A model generated the notes under the pieces. It was not told the origin of the DNA. It saw only the letters and a list, made by a program, of their open reading frames with translations, and made no database searches. A stretch of 64,000 nucleotides of DNA, taken from Thiohalocapsa sp963695445. Its GTDB lineage: Bacteria > Pseudomonadota > Gammaproteobacteria > Chromatiales > Chromatiaceae. Below are positions 44,965-55,200 of this stretch, piece after piece. A program made the translations under genes and the position numbers. Position 1 is the first letter of the stretch; the number at the start of each line of letters is the position of its first letter. The stretch covers positions 52,783 to 116,782 of the forward strand of contig CAVOGV010000007.1 of NCBI GenBank assembly GCA_963695445.1, read 5' to 3'.

Positions 44965-45815
44965 TCGCATTTCTTAGGCGCGACCTGCGCGACGCATTGT
45001 CGGTCGGCGCCGACCGAGATCCGAGCCGTTCGTCCGTCGGCGGCGCATGGTTGTTGTACTGGGCGCTGGCAGCCGCGGTGACCGGGCTCGGCCTGTATCT
45101 GCTGGCGGGTTATCACGCCGGATTCTTAGCCTTCAACGGCCTCGCCGCCCTCGGCCCGGGCTGGCCCTGGGAGTGGCTGACCATGCTGGGCGACGAGCGC
45201 GTCGCCTTTGCGCTGACGCTGCTGTTCGCGCGCCGCCATCCGCGCGTGTTCTGGACCCTGATCTGTGCCGCCGTGGTGGCCGCGCTCTACGCGCGCGGCC
45301 TAAAACAGCTTTTCGATGCGGATCGCCCGCCCGCGGTGCTGGCGGCGGACGCCTTCAACCTGCTCGGCCCCGAGCGACGCAGCCTTAGCTTCCCGTCCGG
45401 CCACAGCACCACCGCGGCGGTGTTCTTTGGCGTGCTGGTCTACTACGCGCGCCGGCTGCACTGGCGGGTGCTGTTCACGCTGCTTGCCCTGCTCGCGGGG
45501 TTGAGCCGGGTCGCGGTGGGCGTCCACTGGCCGATCGATGTGGCCGCTGGTCTTGCCGGCGGTGCGCTGGCCGCCTGGGCCGGCGCCTGGTTAGCGAGCC
45601 GTTTCCCCTGGGGCCTCTACAACGATCGCGTCCACCTGGCCTTTGTCACCGTGGCGGCGATCATGGCGCTGTCGCTGTGGTTCGACGATAGTGGCTACAC
45701 CGACGCCATGGCCGCGTTACAGGTGCTGTCCGTCGTCTGTCTGGGGTCCGCGGCGCTGAGTTATCTGCTGCTGCCACTGTGGCGGGCACTGCGGCGAGGA
45801 GAGCGCCCTGGTTGA
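44949..45815 (+). CDS. PAP2-family membrane phosphatase
   Basis: 288 residues with about six helices. The three PAP2 signatures are present: KQLFDADRPP near residue 118, PSGHSTTAAVFFG near 150, and SRVAVGVHWPIDVAAG near 200. Family members dephosphorylate undecaprenyl pyrophosphate or lipid A. It overlaps the ArnT-like gene by 16 bases, which supports a shared role in lipid carrier recycling or lipid A modification. Confidence 0.92.
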   Translation: MAEGLIAFLRRDLRDALSVGADRDPSRSSVGGAWLLYWALAAAVTGLGLYLLAGYHAGFLAFNGLAALGPGWPWEWLTMLGDERVAFALTLLFARRHPRVFWTLICAAVVAALYARGLKQLFDADRPPAVLAADAFNLLGPERRSLSFPSGHSTTAAVFFGVLVYYARRLHWRVLFTLLALLAGLSRVAVGVHWPIDVAAGLAGGALAAWAGAWLASRFPWGLYNDRVHLAFVTVAAIMALSLWFDDSGYTDAMAALQVLSVVCLGSAALSYLLLPLWRALRRGERPG

Positions 45816-46006
45816 GGCGTCACTGGCAGCCGCGGTCTGCTCTCGCGGGGACATGCTGCGGTTGCTGGCCTATCTGCACCCGAACCGCTCCGGCGCTCTC
45901 GATGGTTGCCCTCGCCAGCACCAACCAGTAGATGGGCACTCCGGCAGCCGCGTAAAGCTCCGTCTTCGCGGTCGATGTCGACGCTGCTGACCGCGGTCCG
46001 GGGCGA

Positions 46007-46406
46007 CTATTTGTAGGGCAGCTGGATCTGCCCGAGGTCGAGCGGTTCAAACTCGGGGTCCTTGTGCATCAGCAAAGCGTCTTGTTGAAGTGCGCAAGCG
46101 GCGATCCATGCATCGGCCAGAGAGAGCCGGTGCGTCGCTTGATTTCGGCGGACCGTTCCAACAGCCCCGCGCTTTCGTGAATCCACACCATCGGCAGCGA
46201 CATGCACTGCTGTAAGCTAAGCGACCGGCACTGGCGCTCTCATCTTTCCACACCCGATAGAAGACCTCCATCAAGCTGATAAAACAGCCGAAACACTGTG
46301 CCTCTCCGCATCGTGATTGACCAAGCACACCGGCCACTAGCTCAGCGCCAGGCTCGTCGTCGCGCAAGGTCAACAGCGCGGAGGTATCGAGTAGTATGCG
46401 GCTCAC
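46007..46406 (-). pseudogene. VapC toxin, frameshifted
   Basis: PIN-domain ribonuclease of a VapBC pair. GTG at 46406 overlaps the antitoxin stop. It begins MSRILLDTSALLTLRDDEPG, followed by CFGCFISLMEVFYRVWKDES. The C-terminal half, THRLSLADAWIAACALQQDA with HKDPEFEPL, is in another frame. At least two shifts lie between about 46100 and 46215. The catalytic acidic residues are present when the frames are joined. Confidence 0.75.
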
Positions 46407-46628
46407 TCCTTAACTTGATCCGCCAAACGGTCTGCCAGCAGTCTTTCCGTAGCCCCGCCTGTCCCCTTGCCCCGAAAGGCGGCGACGGGGTCGCTCCTTG
46501 ACAGGAAAGACACGGATCTCGTTGCCGTCTGCGACCCACTCTAATCGGTCGGATGGACTTAACTGAAAGCGGCGACGAATTGCTGCCGGAATCACGGTCT
46601 GACCTCGAGCGGTAATCGTGCTCCTCAT
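46403..46628 (-). CDS. AbrB/SpoVT-type antitoxin VapB, one frameshift
   Basis: The N-terminal SpoVT-AbrB domain reads MRSTITARGQTVIPAAIRRR, then DRLEWVADGNEIRVFPVKE. After ERP the frame drifts at a CCCC run near 46487; deleting one C gives VAAFRGKGTGGATERLLADR and LADQVKE, ending with a TGA that overlaps the toxin GTG. That is the typical antitoxin tail binding VapC. It lies in the usual antitoxin-first order. Confidence 0.7.
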
Positions 46629-46820
46629 CGTGACCTCCAGGCTGAAAATGAATTACTTGAACGAGTAAAGCGTACTTCAGTGGAGCTGCTCAGGCAAGGG
46701 CTGGAGATCTGGGGAAAGCACATGATATTCAGCGTCGTCGGCTTGGACAATATGCAATCGACGAGTTGATGGAATTGCGTACTCGGTCCGCGAATTTCTT
46801 TGCGACCAGGGTCCAAGACC

Positions 46821-48233
46821 TCAACCTTGACGCCGCGCCAGCCCCGCGGCCGGGTCCGCCGGGTCGATGCACAGCGGAGGAGGTGACGTCCCTGACTCGG
46901 CGATGGAGGCGGGCGCCGACGTTGTGATCAGCAATACCCGCAGCGGCAACCCCAGCGCGTGCAGGCGCTGCACCAGATCCTGGCGCGGTTCGTCCCAGGC
47001 CAACAGCACGCAGATGGCAGCACTGAGCTGCGGCGTTCGGCTGAGGACGAGTTCGCTCAGGCTGGTGAAGTTGCCGTCTCGGTTCGGCTCCAGACAGGCG
47101 AGCACTTCGAGCATGCCGTCGCCGGAGAGCAAGCCGCGACCGCCGGTGACGGTGTGGGCGCGGTCGGCGACGAACATCAGGTCCAACAGCGCGTCTTGGG
47201 AGGCGCCGGCGCGGGTGAGCGGTTCCACCAACGACGCGGCCACGGATACCGCGCATTCGAACACCGGGTCGCAGCCTGTGTAGGCGGCCTCAGGATCGGT
47301 ACCGGCGGCTGGACGACCGTCTTGAAAGGTATCGAGGATCAGCGCCTGGCGGCTGAAGAACTCGTCCTGGTACTCCTTGACCACCGGCTCGCCACTGCGC
47401 GCCCAGGCGGCCCAATGGATGTGGCGTGGCGAGTCGCCGGGGAGGTAGTCGCGCAGTCCCATGAACTCCCGTGAGTCGCCCACCGCGGAGGCGAGGTTGA
47501 CGCCGCCTGGCTGCAGCCGGCGGTGGCTCGGTTGCGGCAACGGGGCGACCGGGTAACGCTTGGGCAGCACCAGCACGCGGTCGGTGCCGGGTAGCGGCGT
47601 CTCGCGGCGCATCAGTCCGAGCACGTCGGTGCGGGCGGCGACGAGGGCGTCGAGCCGCAGCCAGCCGCGGCGTGTCGGTGTGATGCGAAAGGTCTGTTCG
47701 ATCTGCTCGCCGGGGGCGAGGGTCGGCAACGGCACGGCCAGTTGCGGTTCGGCGGCGCGACCCTGTCGTACCAGCCATTCCCAGCGCGGATAGCCGAACA
47801 GGCGTTCAACCGGGTTCAGTCGTGCCTCGATCGGGGCGCGAGCAGCGAGGAATAGGGCGCGGCTGGGGCGTGGGTCCGGCAGGCGCTCGGCGAGTTCGAG
47901 TGCCGCCAGCGGACGGTGACCGGTGTTGCGCAGGGATACCCGGTAGCTGCAGGGCTCGCCGACCGTGGCATGCCGGGGTAGCCGGCGTTCGCTGGTCAGC
48001 GTCGGCTTTCGGCGCAGCGTGCCCACCGCCGCGACCAGCAACAGGGCCGCGCCGAAGGCGAACGCCTGGTAGGCGGCGGTCATGCGCGTGTCGAGCCCGA
48101 ACAGCGCGGCGGATAGGGTCGCGGCCAGCACCGCCTGGCCGGCGGTGGTGAAGCGGCGCCGCAATCGCTCCTGTACGGCACTGGCGACGCGCAGGTTGTG
48201 CCAGCTCCATACCTTCAGCCAGGTGTCGTTCAC
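46821..48233 (-). CDS. DUF58 family protein
   Basis: 470 residues. Two membrane helices near residues 33-70, then a beta-sandwich segment and the DUF58 core: DSREFMGLRDYLPGDSPRHI, then HWAAWARSGEPVVKEYQDEF, and a vWA-like MIDAS-region C-terminal half. DUF58 proteins are coupled with MoxR ATPases and are thought to act in the maturation of protein complexes. It starts with an overlap on moxR, and the two form the operon. Confidence 0.9.
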   Translation of the reverse strand: MNDTWLKVWSWHNLRVASAVQERLRRRFTTAGQAVLAATLSAALFGLDTRMTAAYQAFAFGAALLLVAAVGTLRRKPTLTSERRLPRHATVGEPCSYRVSLRNTGHRPLAALELAERLPDPRPSRALFLAARAPIEARLNPVERLFGYPRWEWLVRQGRAAEPQLAVPLPTLAPGEQIEQTFRITPTRRGWLRLDALVAARTDVLGLMRRETPLPGTDRVLVLPKRYPVAPLPQPSHRRLQPGGVNLASAVGDSREFMGLRDYLPGDSPRHIHWAAWARSGEPVVKEYQDEFFSRQALILDTFQDGRPAAGTDPEAAYTGCDPVFECAVSVAASLVEPLTRAGASQDALLDLMFVADRAHTVTGGRGLLSGDGMLEVLACLEPNRDGNFTSLSELVLSRTPQLSAAICVLLAWDEPRQDLVQRLHALGLPLRVLLITTSAPASIAESGTSPPPLCIDPADPAAGLARRQG

Positions 48234-49196
48234 CCCGGCACGGGGACACGCTGCAGGCAGTCGCGGACGATGTCCTCGGCGTCACGGCCGGAATAGCGTG
48301 CCTGGGTTTCGAGTCCGAGCCGGTGGGCGATCACCGGCACCGCGGCCTCGCGCACGGGCTCCGGCGGCAGATAATCGAGGCCGTCGAACAGCGCTAAGGC
48401 CTGCCCGATCTTCATCAACGTCAGCGACGCGCGCGGGCTGGCGCCCAGCGCCACGCCGTCGGCACCGCGGGTCGCCGCCACCAGCGCGACGATGTAGCGG
48501 CGTATCGGTTCGCTCACGCGCACCTGCCGCACGGCCTCGCGCAGGTGCAGGATGTCGGTCGCGTCGGCGCAGGCCGTGATCTGCTCCAGTGGCTGGCCCA
48601 GGCGCTGGTCGTCGAGCAGCGCGGCCTCGGCGTCGGCGCCGATATAGCCGAGCCCGAAGCGCAGCGCGAAGCGGTCCATCTGCGCCTCGGGCAGCGGATA
48701 GGTGCCGTGCAGTTCGATCGGGTTCTGGGTGCCGATGACGAAGAACAGCTCATCGAGCCTGCGCAGTTCGCCGTCGACGCTGACCTGGGACTCGCCCATG
48801 GCCTCCAACAGCGCGGACTGGGTGCGCGGTGAGGCGCGGTTGATCTCGTCGGCGAGCAGGATCTGCGTGAACACCGGGCCGGGGCGAAAGTGGAACAGGT
48901 GCTCGGCCGGATCGAACACCGACACGCCGAGGATGTCCGACGGCATCAGGTCCGGTGTGAACTGGACCCGCTTGAACTCACCGCCGGATGGAGCGCGCCA
49001 GGGCCTTGGCCAGCGTGGTCTTGCCGGTGCCGGGGACGTCTTCGAGCAGCACATGGCCACCGACCGCGAGCGCCGCGATCAGCCAGCGCACCGCCCGGTC
49101 CTGCTCGCGCATGACCCGGCGCAGGTTGTCGCCGAGGGCGGCGACGATCTGCATGGCCCGTTCTGGCGTGGCAGGCTGGTTCAAGGTTGTCGACAT
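48230..49196 (-). CDS. MoxR-family AAA+ ATPase, one frameshift
   Basis: The N-terminus, from ATG 49196, reads MSTTLNQPATPERAMQIVAA, with Walker A LLEDVPGTGKTTLAKALARS. The frame changes at about 48987 (one extra C in ATCC) and continues GGEFKRVQFTPDLMPSDILG with Walker B LLADEINRASPRTQSALLEA and sensor GTQNPIELHGTYPLPEAQMD. Joined, it is a complete MoxR of about 322 residues. It is followed by DUF58 with an ATGA-type overlap. MoxR-DUF58 pairs act as chaperone-like ATPase systems. Confidence 0.9.
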
Positions 49197-49747
49197 TGGG
49201 TTCCTGGGGGATGGGCGGGGCCGGTCGCGGCCATTTCCCGGCGCAGTATATCGAGCCGGAGCGCCGGCATCTTGCGGCATCTGGGCCCGGCGGCTTCCAG
49301 CCGCCGGTTCGGGAAGATGCCAAGGCTCGAGCGCTTGCTCACATCGGATGACATGCTCGCGCTGTGGAGACTGTGCAAATATTCACAAAAGCGTGCCAAA
49401 GGCGTTTTTCACCACGAAGGGCACGAAGGACACGAAGAAGAGAAGAGTTTCTCTCAGAGTCCTTTCTGCCTTCGTGCTCTTCATGTTCTTCGTGGTTCGC
49501 TATTCTCTGTGGTTTGCGGAGTACTTTCACAGTCTCGGGGCGAGCCGCCCCCAGGCCCAGTTGCCGGCTAGAAGCCGGCGCCCCCAGTGTGCCCCCAGTG
49601 GGATTGCAAGGCTGCGAGCCGCTCCGGTCGCTCGCAGCCGATGCATGCGGCAGTCCCTCATGGTCGGGTTCTGCTATCTTCAATGCCATTCGACCCGAAT
49701 CAGTCAGCAGGATCAACAAGCCGCCGCCGGCGGGCTGGAGAGACAGC
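49197..49747 (+). other. Gap between moxR and lutB, holding repeats
   Basis: About 550 bases between divergently transcribed genes, with no recognised ORF. It contains the CACGAAG inverted repeat (49411-49496) and a GCCGGCT/AGCCGGC palindrome at 49563-49579. The promoters of moxR and lutB should also lie here. Confidence 0.5.
49411..49496. repeat. Imperfect inverted repeat of CACGAAG units
   Basis: The left arm (49411-49437, ACCACGAAG GGCACGAAG GACACGAAG) pairs imperfectly with the right arm (49470-49496, CTTCGTGCTCTTCATG and TTCTTCGTGGT) around a loop of about 32 bases. Repeats of this type, built from CACGAAG units, occur between genes in many bacterial genomes. Confidence 0.6.
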
Positions 49748-51157
49748 ATGGGCAGTGAATTTCGCGTCCGCGCCGGGCGCGCGTTGAGCCGAGACCGCGT
49801 GCGCGGCAACATTCGCCGGGCCATGGACGGCCTGATCCTCAAGCGCCAGGCGGTGTTTCCGGACGCCGACGAGCTGGCGTCGCTGCGCGATCAGGGCCAG
49901 GCCATCCGCGATCATGCGCTGGCCAATTTGCCGGCGCTGCTGGAACAACTGGAGCAACGCTGCACCGCCAATGGCATCCAGGTGCACTGGGCGGAGGACG
50001 CGGCCGAGGCCAATGCCATCATCCTCGAGATCATACGGCGTCACGATGCCGATGCGATCATCAAGGGCAAGTCCATGGTCTCCGAGGAGATCGGCCTCAA
50101 TGCCCACCTCAAGCGGCATGGCATCGAGCCGGTCGAGACCGACCTCGGCGAGCTGATCATCCAGCTCGCCGACGAGCATCCGTCCCACATCGTCGCCCCG
50201 GCGGTGCACAAGGACCGGCTGGAGATCGCCGAGCTGTTCCGCGAACACTTCCCGGACGAACCCTACAGCGAGGACATCGAGCGCCTCACGGCCCTGGCCC
50301 GGCGCGTGATGCGCGAGCGTTTTCGCGGCACCCGCATTGGCCTGTCCGGCGTCAACTTCGCGGTCGCCGAGACCGGCACCCTGTGTCTGGTGGAGAACGA
50401 AGGCAACGGCCGCATGAGCACGACCGCGCCGGACGTGCATATCGCCATCACCGGCATCGAGAAGGTGGTGGCGCGACTGGAGTACCTGGCGCCGTTGCTG
50501 ACGCTGTTGACCCGCAGCGCCACCGGCCAGCCGGTGACCACCTACGTCAACATGATCAGCGGTCCGCGCAAGCCGGATGAGCGAGACGGCCCGCGCGAGG
50601 TGCACCTGGTGTTGCTGGACAACGGCCGCTCCCGCATTCACGCCGACCCAGAGCTGCGCGCGACCCTGCGCTGCATCCGCTGTGGCGCCTGCATGAACCA
50701 TTGCCCGGTCTACACCCGCATCGGCGGCCACGGCTACGGCACCGTCTATCCCGGCCCCATCGGCGCGATCCTGGAGCCGCAGTTGCAGGGCCTGGCCATC
50801 CAGGGCGAACTGGCCCAGGCATCGAGCCTGTGCGGTGCCTGCGGCGAGGTCTGTCCGGTGCGCATCCCGATCCCGCAATTGCTGAACCGGCTGCGGTACG
50901 AACATGCGGAGGGCAGCACCGTTCCCGGTGGCAATAAGCCCGGTATCCAGGGTTGGGTCTGGCGCACCTGGGCCGCGGTGCACGCGAGCCCGATGCTGTA
51001 TCGGGGCATGACCGCGAGCGCCGGTCGTCTGCGCGGACTGCTCGAAGGACCGCTGGCCGGCCTGTTCGGCCCCTGGACCCGCAGCCGCGGCGCGCCGCGG
51101 ATCGCTCCTAAGAGTTTGCACGCTCTGGCGCGACGGGAGGGTTTCAGCGATGACTGA
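49748..51157 (+). CDS. lutB: LutB-like iron-sulfur protein (lactate utilisation)
   Basis: 469 residues from ATG 49748, with GGAGAG nearby. LUD domain in the N-terminal two-thirds (KGKSMVSEEIGLNAHLKRHG; ETGTLCLVENEGNGRMSTTA) and two 4Fe-4S clusters, CIRCGACMNHCPVYTRIGGH and SLCGACGEVCPVRIPI. LutABC proteins oxidise L-lactate to pyruvate. lutC overlaps the end by eight bases. lutA, usually upstream, is not in the window. Confidence 0.93.
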   Translation: MGSEFRVRAGRALSRDRVRGNIRRAMDGLILKRQAVFPDADELASLRDQGQAIRDHALANLPALLEQLEQRCTANGIQVHWAEDAAEANAIILEIIRRHDADAIIKGKSMVSEEIGLNAHLKRHGIEPVETDLGELIIQLADEHPSHIVAPAVHKDRLEIAELFREHFPDEPYSEDIERLTALARRVMRERFRGTRIGLSGVNFAVAETGTLCLVENEGNGRMSTTAPDVHIAITGIEKVVARLEYLAPLLTLLTRSATGQPVTTYVNMISGPRKPDERDGPREVHLVLLDNGRSRIHADPELRATLRCIRCGACMNHCPVYTRIGGHGYGTVYPGPIGAILEPQLQGLAIQGELAQASSLCGACGEVCPVRIPIPQLLNRLRYEHAEGSTVPGGNKPGIQGWVWRTWAAVHASPMLYRGMTASAGRLRGLLEGPLAGLFGPWTRSRGAPRIAPKSLHALARREGFSDD

Positions 51158-51833
51158 TGCGCGTACCAATATCCTGGCGCGGCTGCGCGGTCATCAGGCC
51201 GCGTCGCTGCCGTTGCCTGAGGTTCCGACCCGCCGTTTCGATTGGGACCAGGCCGAGCGGGTGGCGCGGTTCCGGCAGATGATCGAGGCCGTGCGTGCCG
51301 AGGTGCACGAGGTCGGCGCCGACTGGCCGGCCCGGCTCGCCGCGCTGCTGCGCGAGAAGGGCGCCGCCAACCTGCGCTATGGTCCGGACGGACCGCTGGC
51401 GGCGGAGCTGACGGCGGGTTGGCCCGGCGACGGGCCGCCAGTCTTGATCCCGCACGTGCAGACCATCGAAGACTGCCGCGACGACCTGTTCGGCGCCACC
51501 GATGCCGGCTTCACGAGTTGCCGCGCGGCCATCGCCGAGACCGGCTCCCTGGTGCTCTGGCCGACCCCGGCGGAGCCGCGCCTGCTGTCGCTGGTGCCGC
51601 CGATCCATTGCGTCTTGCTGCGGCGCGAGCAGATCGTCTCGACCTTGCATGAGTTGATGCTCGAGGAGGATTGGAGCGGCGAGCAGGCGGACAGCGAGGC
51701 GCACGGCTCGGGCGCCTCCGGCATGCCCACCAACGCGCTGCTGATCTCTGGTCCGTCCAAGTCCGCCGACATCGAGCAGACCCTCGCCTATGGCGTGCAT
51801 GGTCCGGCGCAGTTGCTGGTCTTGTTGATCTGA
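51150..51833 (+). CDS. lutC: LutC-like protein (lactate utilisation)
   Basis: 227 residues. LUD-domain protein with GFTSCRAAIAETGSLVLWPT and LLSLVPPIHCVLLRREQIVS, and ending NALLISGPSKSADIEQTLAY followed by GVHGPAQLLVLL. It overlaps lutB. The pair may serve as part of a LutABC-type lactate or other 2-hydroxyacid oxidase. The LutA subunit is not visible, so the enzyme may be assembled from a gene elsewhere. Confidence 0.93.
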   Translation: MTDARTNILARLRGHQAASLPLPEVPTRRFDWDQAERVARFRQMIEAVRAEVHEVGADWPARLAALLREKGAANLRYGPDGPLAAELTAGWPGDGPPVLIPHVQTIEDCRDDLFGATDAGFTSCRAAIAETGSLVLWPTPAEPRLLSLVPPIHCVLLRREQIVSTLHELMLEEDWSGEQADSEAHGSGASGMPTNALLISGPSKSADIEQTLAYGVHGPAQLLVLLI

Positions 51834-51957
51834 GCCCAGCGACGCGAGCCCATCATTAGCATCCGTTGTCTGAATCTACCGGTTTAGTGGCTTGGGACGT
51901 CCTAACCGACAACATGTTGTCGCTGACGTCGCCGGAGTGGTAGCAATCCATGGACCG

Positions 51958-52122
51958 CCGACCTCCGGTCGGCAAGGGCGCGCTAGCGCCCTTGAGGACG
52001 TGCGGCGGAGTAGCGGGGCCGCGTCACCCAAAGACCGTCCAACCGGCCGCGGGCCGACTAGAAGTCGGCGGTCCCAAGGAGTACCGACCTCTGGTCGGCC
52101 AGGGCGGGCTCGCGCCCTTGAG
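51958..52122. repeat. Two REP-like direct repeats with palindromic cores
   Basis: The 39-base repeats at 51958-51996 and 52084-52122 share CCGACCTCyGGTCGG followed by an AGGGCG...GCGCCCTTGAG stem; they differ in about five positions. Between them, CCGACTAGAAGTCGG (52054-52068) is a related palindrome. Each unit can fold into two hairpins. A further related palindrome, GCCGGCTAGAAGCCGGC, lies at 49563-49579. This pattern resembles REP/BIME elements. Confidence 0.65.
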
Positions 52123-52259
52123 AACGCGCAGTGGATCAGCGCTCGTGACTGTGCTCCGCACGAGCCCTGCTTTTTCCAAGCGCAGTCTCGGAACAAGACT
52201 AGGGACTGTTCACAAACGACGTCAAGAATCGAAGCTTCACGCAGCCAGGGAGAGTCGCC

Positions 52260-55200
52260 ATGTCGCGAACGTTCCGCTCCATTGCCTCCGCCGTCTTGCT
52301 GACGACGCTGACGTTCGTCGTTCACGCCTGGCTTGCTGAGCGCCGAGGAAGCCCTACGTCCCCGATGCCCTGACGCCCTGGGTCGATTGGGTCCTGCACG
52401 ACGCCGACCAGCGCGACTGCCCATTGGGCAGTGCCGGCGACGGCGAGCGGGTCTGCGCCTGGCCGGGTCGGCTGCGGTTGGAGATCGACGACCAGGGCGG
52501 TCGGTTTGAGCAGCGCTGGACCTTGCAGGCCGATTCCTGGATTCCGCTGCCCGGTGGCGGCGCACAGTGGCCGCAGCAGGTCAGCGTCGGAGAGCGGGCA
52601 CTGGCGGTGGTGGAGCGGGGCGGTCGGCCCGCCGCGTACCTGCAACGCGGTGAGCACCTGCTGAGCGGGCGCTTCGTCTGGCCGCGGCGCCCCGAGGTGT
52701 TGGCGGTACCGAACGAGATTGGCCTGCTGTCGCTGCAACTGAACGGCGCCGAGCAGACCAATCCGCGATTGGATGCGGACGGTCGGCTCTGGCTGGGCGC
52801 GGGCGGTCGGCCGCTGGAGGTCGCCGAGCCCGATACCCTGACGCTGGAGGTCGCGCGTCGCATCGACGACGACGTGCCGCTGCGGGTGCACACCCGGCTG
52901 AGCCTGGACGTCTCGGGGCAGACGCGCGAGGTGTCGCTGGGGCCGGTGCTGCTCGCCGGCGGCATCCCGTTGCGGATCGACAGCCCGCTGCCGGCGCGGA
53001 TGCTGGGGGAAGGTGAGTCCCCAGTGACGGCCTCGTCCGGCGACGGCGCAAGCGTGCGCGGCACTGGCATGCTGCAGGTCCAGGTGCGCCCCGGCCGCTG
53101 GGAGCTGACGCTCGACAGCTATCATCCGAATCCGGTGGATGCACTGTCTCTGAACGGGCACTCGGCGCCCTGGCCGCAGCAGGAGGTCTGGGTCTTCTCC
53201 GCCCATCCGGACTTGCGGCAGGTGGAGATCACCGGTGCCGATCCGGTGGACCCGCGCCAGACCCGACTCCCGGCCGACTGGCGACAGTTGCCGGCCTATC
53301 TGATGCGCCCCGGCGAGACCCTGCGCCTGGAGCAACTGCGTCGTGGTGCCTCCGGCGCCGATCGCGTGCGCCTGGACCGGGAGCTGCGGCTCGACTTTGC
53401 CGGCGACGCCTTCAGCGTGCGCGATCATCTCAGCGGCCGGCTGGAGCAACGCTGGCGGCTCGACGCCGAGCCGGTGCTGAAGCTGGGGCAGGTCCGCGTC
53501 GACAACCAGCCGCGCTTCATCACCCGCCTGGCCGGGGACGATGCGCTGGAGGGTGTCGAGGTCCGCAACGGGCGTCTCGATCTCATCGCCGATGCCCGCA
53601 TCGATAGCGGTCCGGTGGGCTTCGGCGTCGATCTGCCGGGTTCCGGCTGGGCGTTGCCGCTGGACGGCGTCGCCACGCGCCTGCACCTGCCGCCCGGCTG
53701 GGACCTGCTGGCGGTGGACGGTGTCGACAATCTGCCCGATAGTTGGCTCGCGCGCTGGTCGCTGCTGGACATCTTTCTGGTGCTGATCGCGGCACTTGCC
53801 ATCGGTCGGCTCTGGGGCTGGCCCTGGGGCCTGCTCGGACTGCTGACGCTGGTGCTGATCTGGCAGGAGCCCGGCGCCCCGCGCTGGGTCTGGTTGCACG
53901 TGTTGGCGGCGACGGCCTTGCTGCGGGTCGTGCCCGCGGGGTCGGTTGGCGAGTCGCCCGCGGGTGCTGGCGGACGCGGTCTGCACTGGCTGCGGACACT
54001 GCTGCGCCTCTATTACCGGGTCGCGCTGTTGCTGCTGGTGCTGATCGCGCTGCCGTTTCTGGTCACGCAGATGCGCGACGGCCTGTTCCCGCAGCTCGAT
54101 CGGCAGGGTGCCGGCATCTTCGCCATGGTCGGCAGCGATACGGCGGTGACTGCCTCTCCCGGTGCGGCCAGCTTCGATCTCAACGAGTCGCCCGCTGAAG
54201 GCGCCGCGGTCCGACGTAAATCGGCCTCGGCCGGCTACGCCTCAGAGTATGCCGGCGGCAAGCAGTTAGGCCGTGCTAGCGCCCCGAGCCCGAGCCCGAG
54301 CCCGAAGCCGCTGCCGACGATCGATCCGGATGCACGGCTGCAAACCGGCGCCGGCGTGCCGGATTGGAACTGGCGCAGCTTCACGCTGAGCTGGAGCGGG
54401 CCGGTGCCCCCGGAGCATCGCCTGCGGTTGTGGCTGTTGCCGCCCCTGGCCGCGCTGTCGATCGCCGTTGCCCAGGTGTTGCTGGTGCTGCTGCTTGGCC
54501 TACGCCTGGCCCGGTTGCTGCCCGTGCCGACGCCCGAGGGCAAACGCGCGCTGGCGGGTCGTCGCCGGCGTGCTGTTGGGCGGCGTGTTGTTGGTGCAGC
54601 CCGACACCGGACTGGCGCAACCGGAGCGTTTGCCGGTGGGCGCCCGAGGTGTCGTCGGCAGCACCGAAGCCTCGACCGCGACGACGCCCGCGCCGACCTG
54701 GTCGAGGTCACCACCTTCCCGCCGGTCGAATTGCTGACCGACCTCAAGCAGCGCCTGCTTGAACCGCCGGAATGCCTGCCGCGCTGCGCCGAGATCCCCC
54801 GCCTGGTGTTGGACGCCACCGCCACCGAGCTGCGCCTGCTGCTGGCGGTGGATGCCGCGGCGGCCGTCGCGCTGCCGGTGCCGGGGTCCAGGGACGGCTG
54901 GGCACCGACCCTGGTGGAACTGGATGGCCAGCCCCGCGACGGCCTGCGCAGCCTCGACAACGGTGGTCTGGTCGCGCCGGTGCCGGCCGGGCGCCACTTG
55001 CTGCTGCTGGCCGGGCCGCTGCCGCGGGTCGATCAGGTCGACCTGCCGCTGCCGCTGCAACCGCGTCTGCTCGAAGCGACCTTGGACCCGACCTGGCAGC
55101 TGGAGGGCGTCGCCGCCGATGGTCGCCCCGGTGATCAACTGCGGTTGCTGCGCCAGCGCGGCGCCGCTGACGAGGGCGCCGCGGATACCGACCTGACTCA

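Noticed and set aside
43297..44970. 557-residue minus-strand ORF opposite the ArnT-like gene
   Set aside because: Antisense shadow; Gln/Arg/His-rich composition typical of reverse reading of a GC-rich membrane protein gene.
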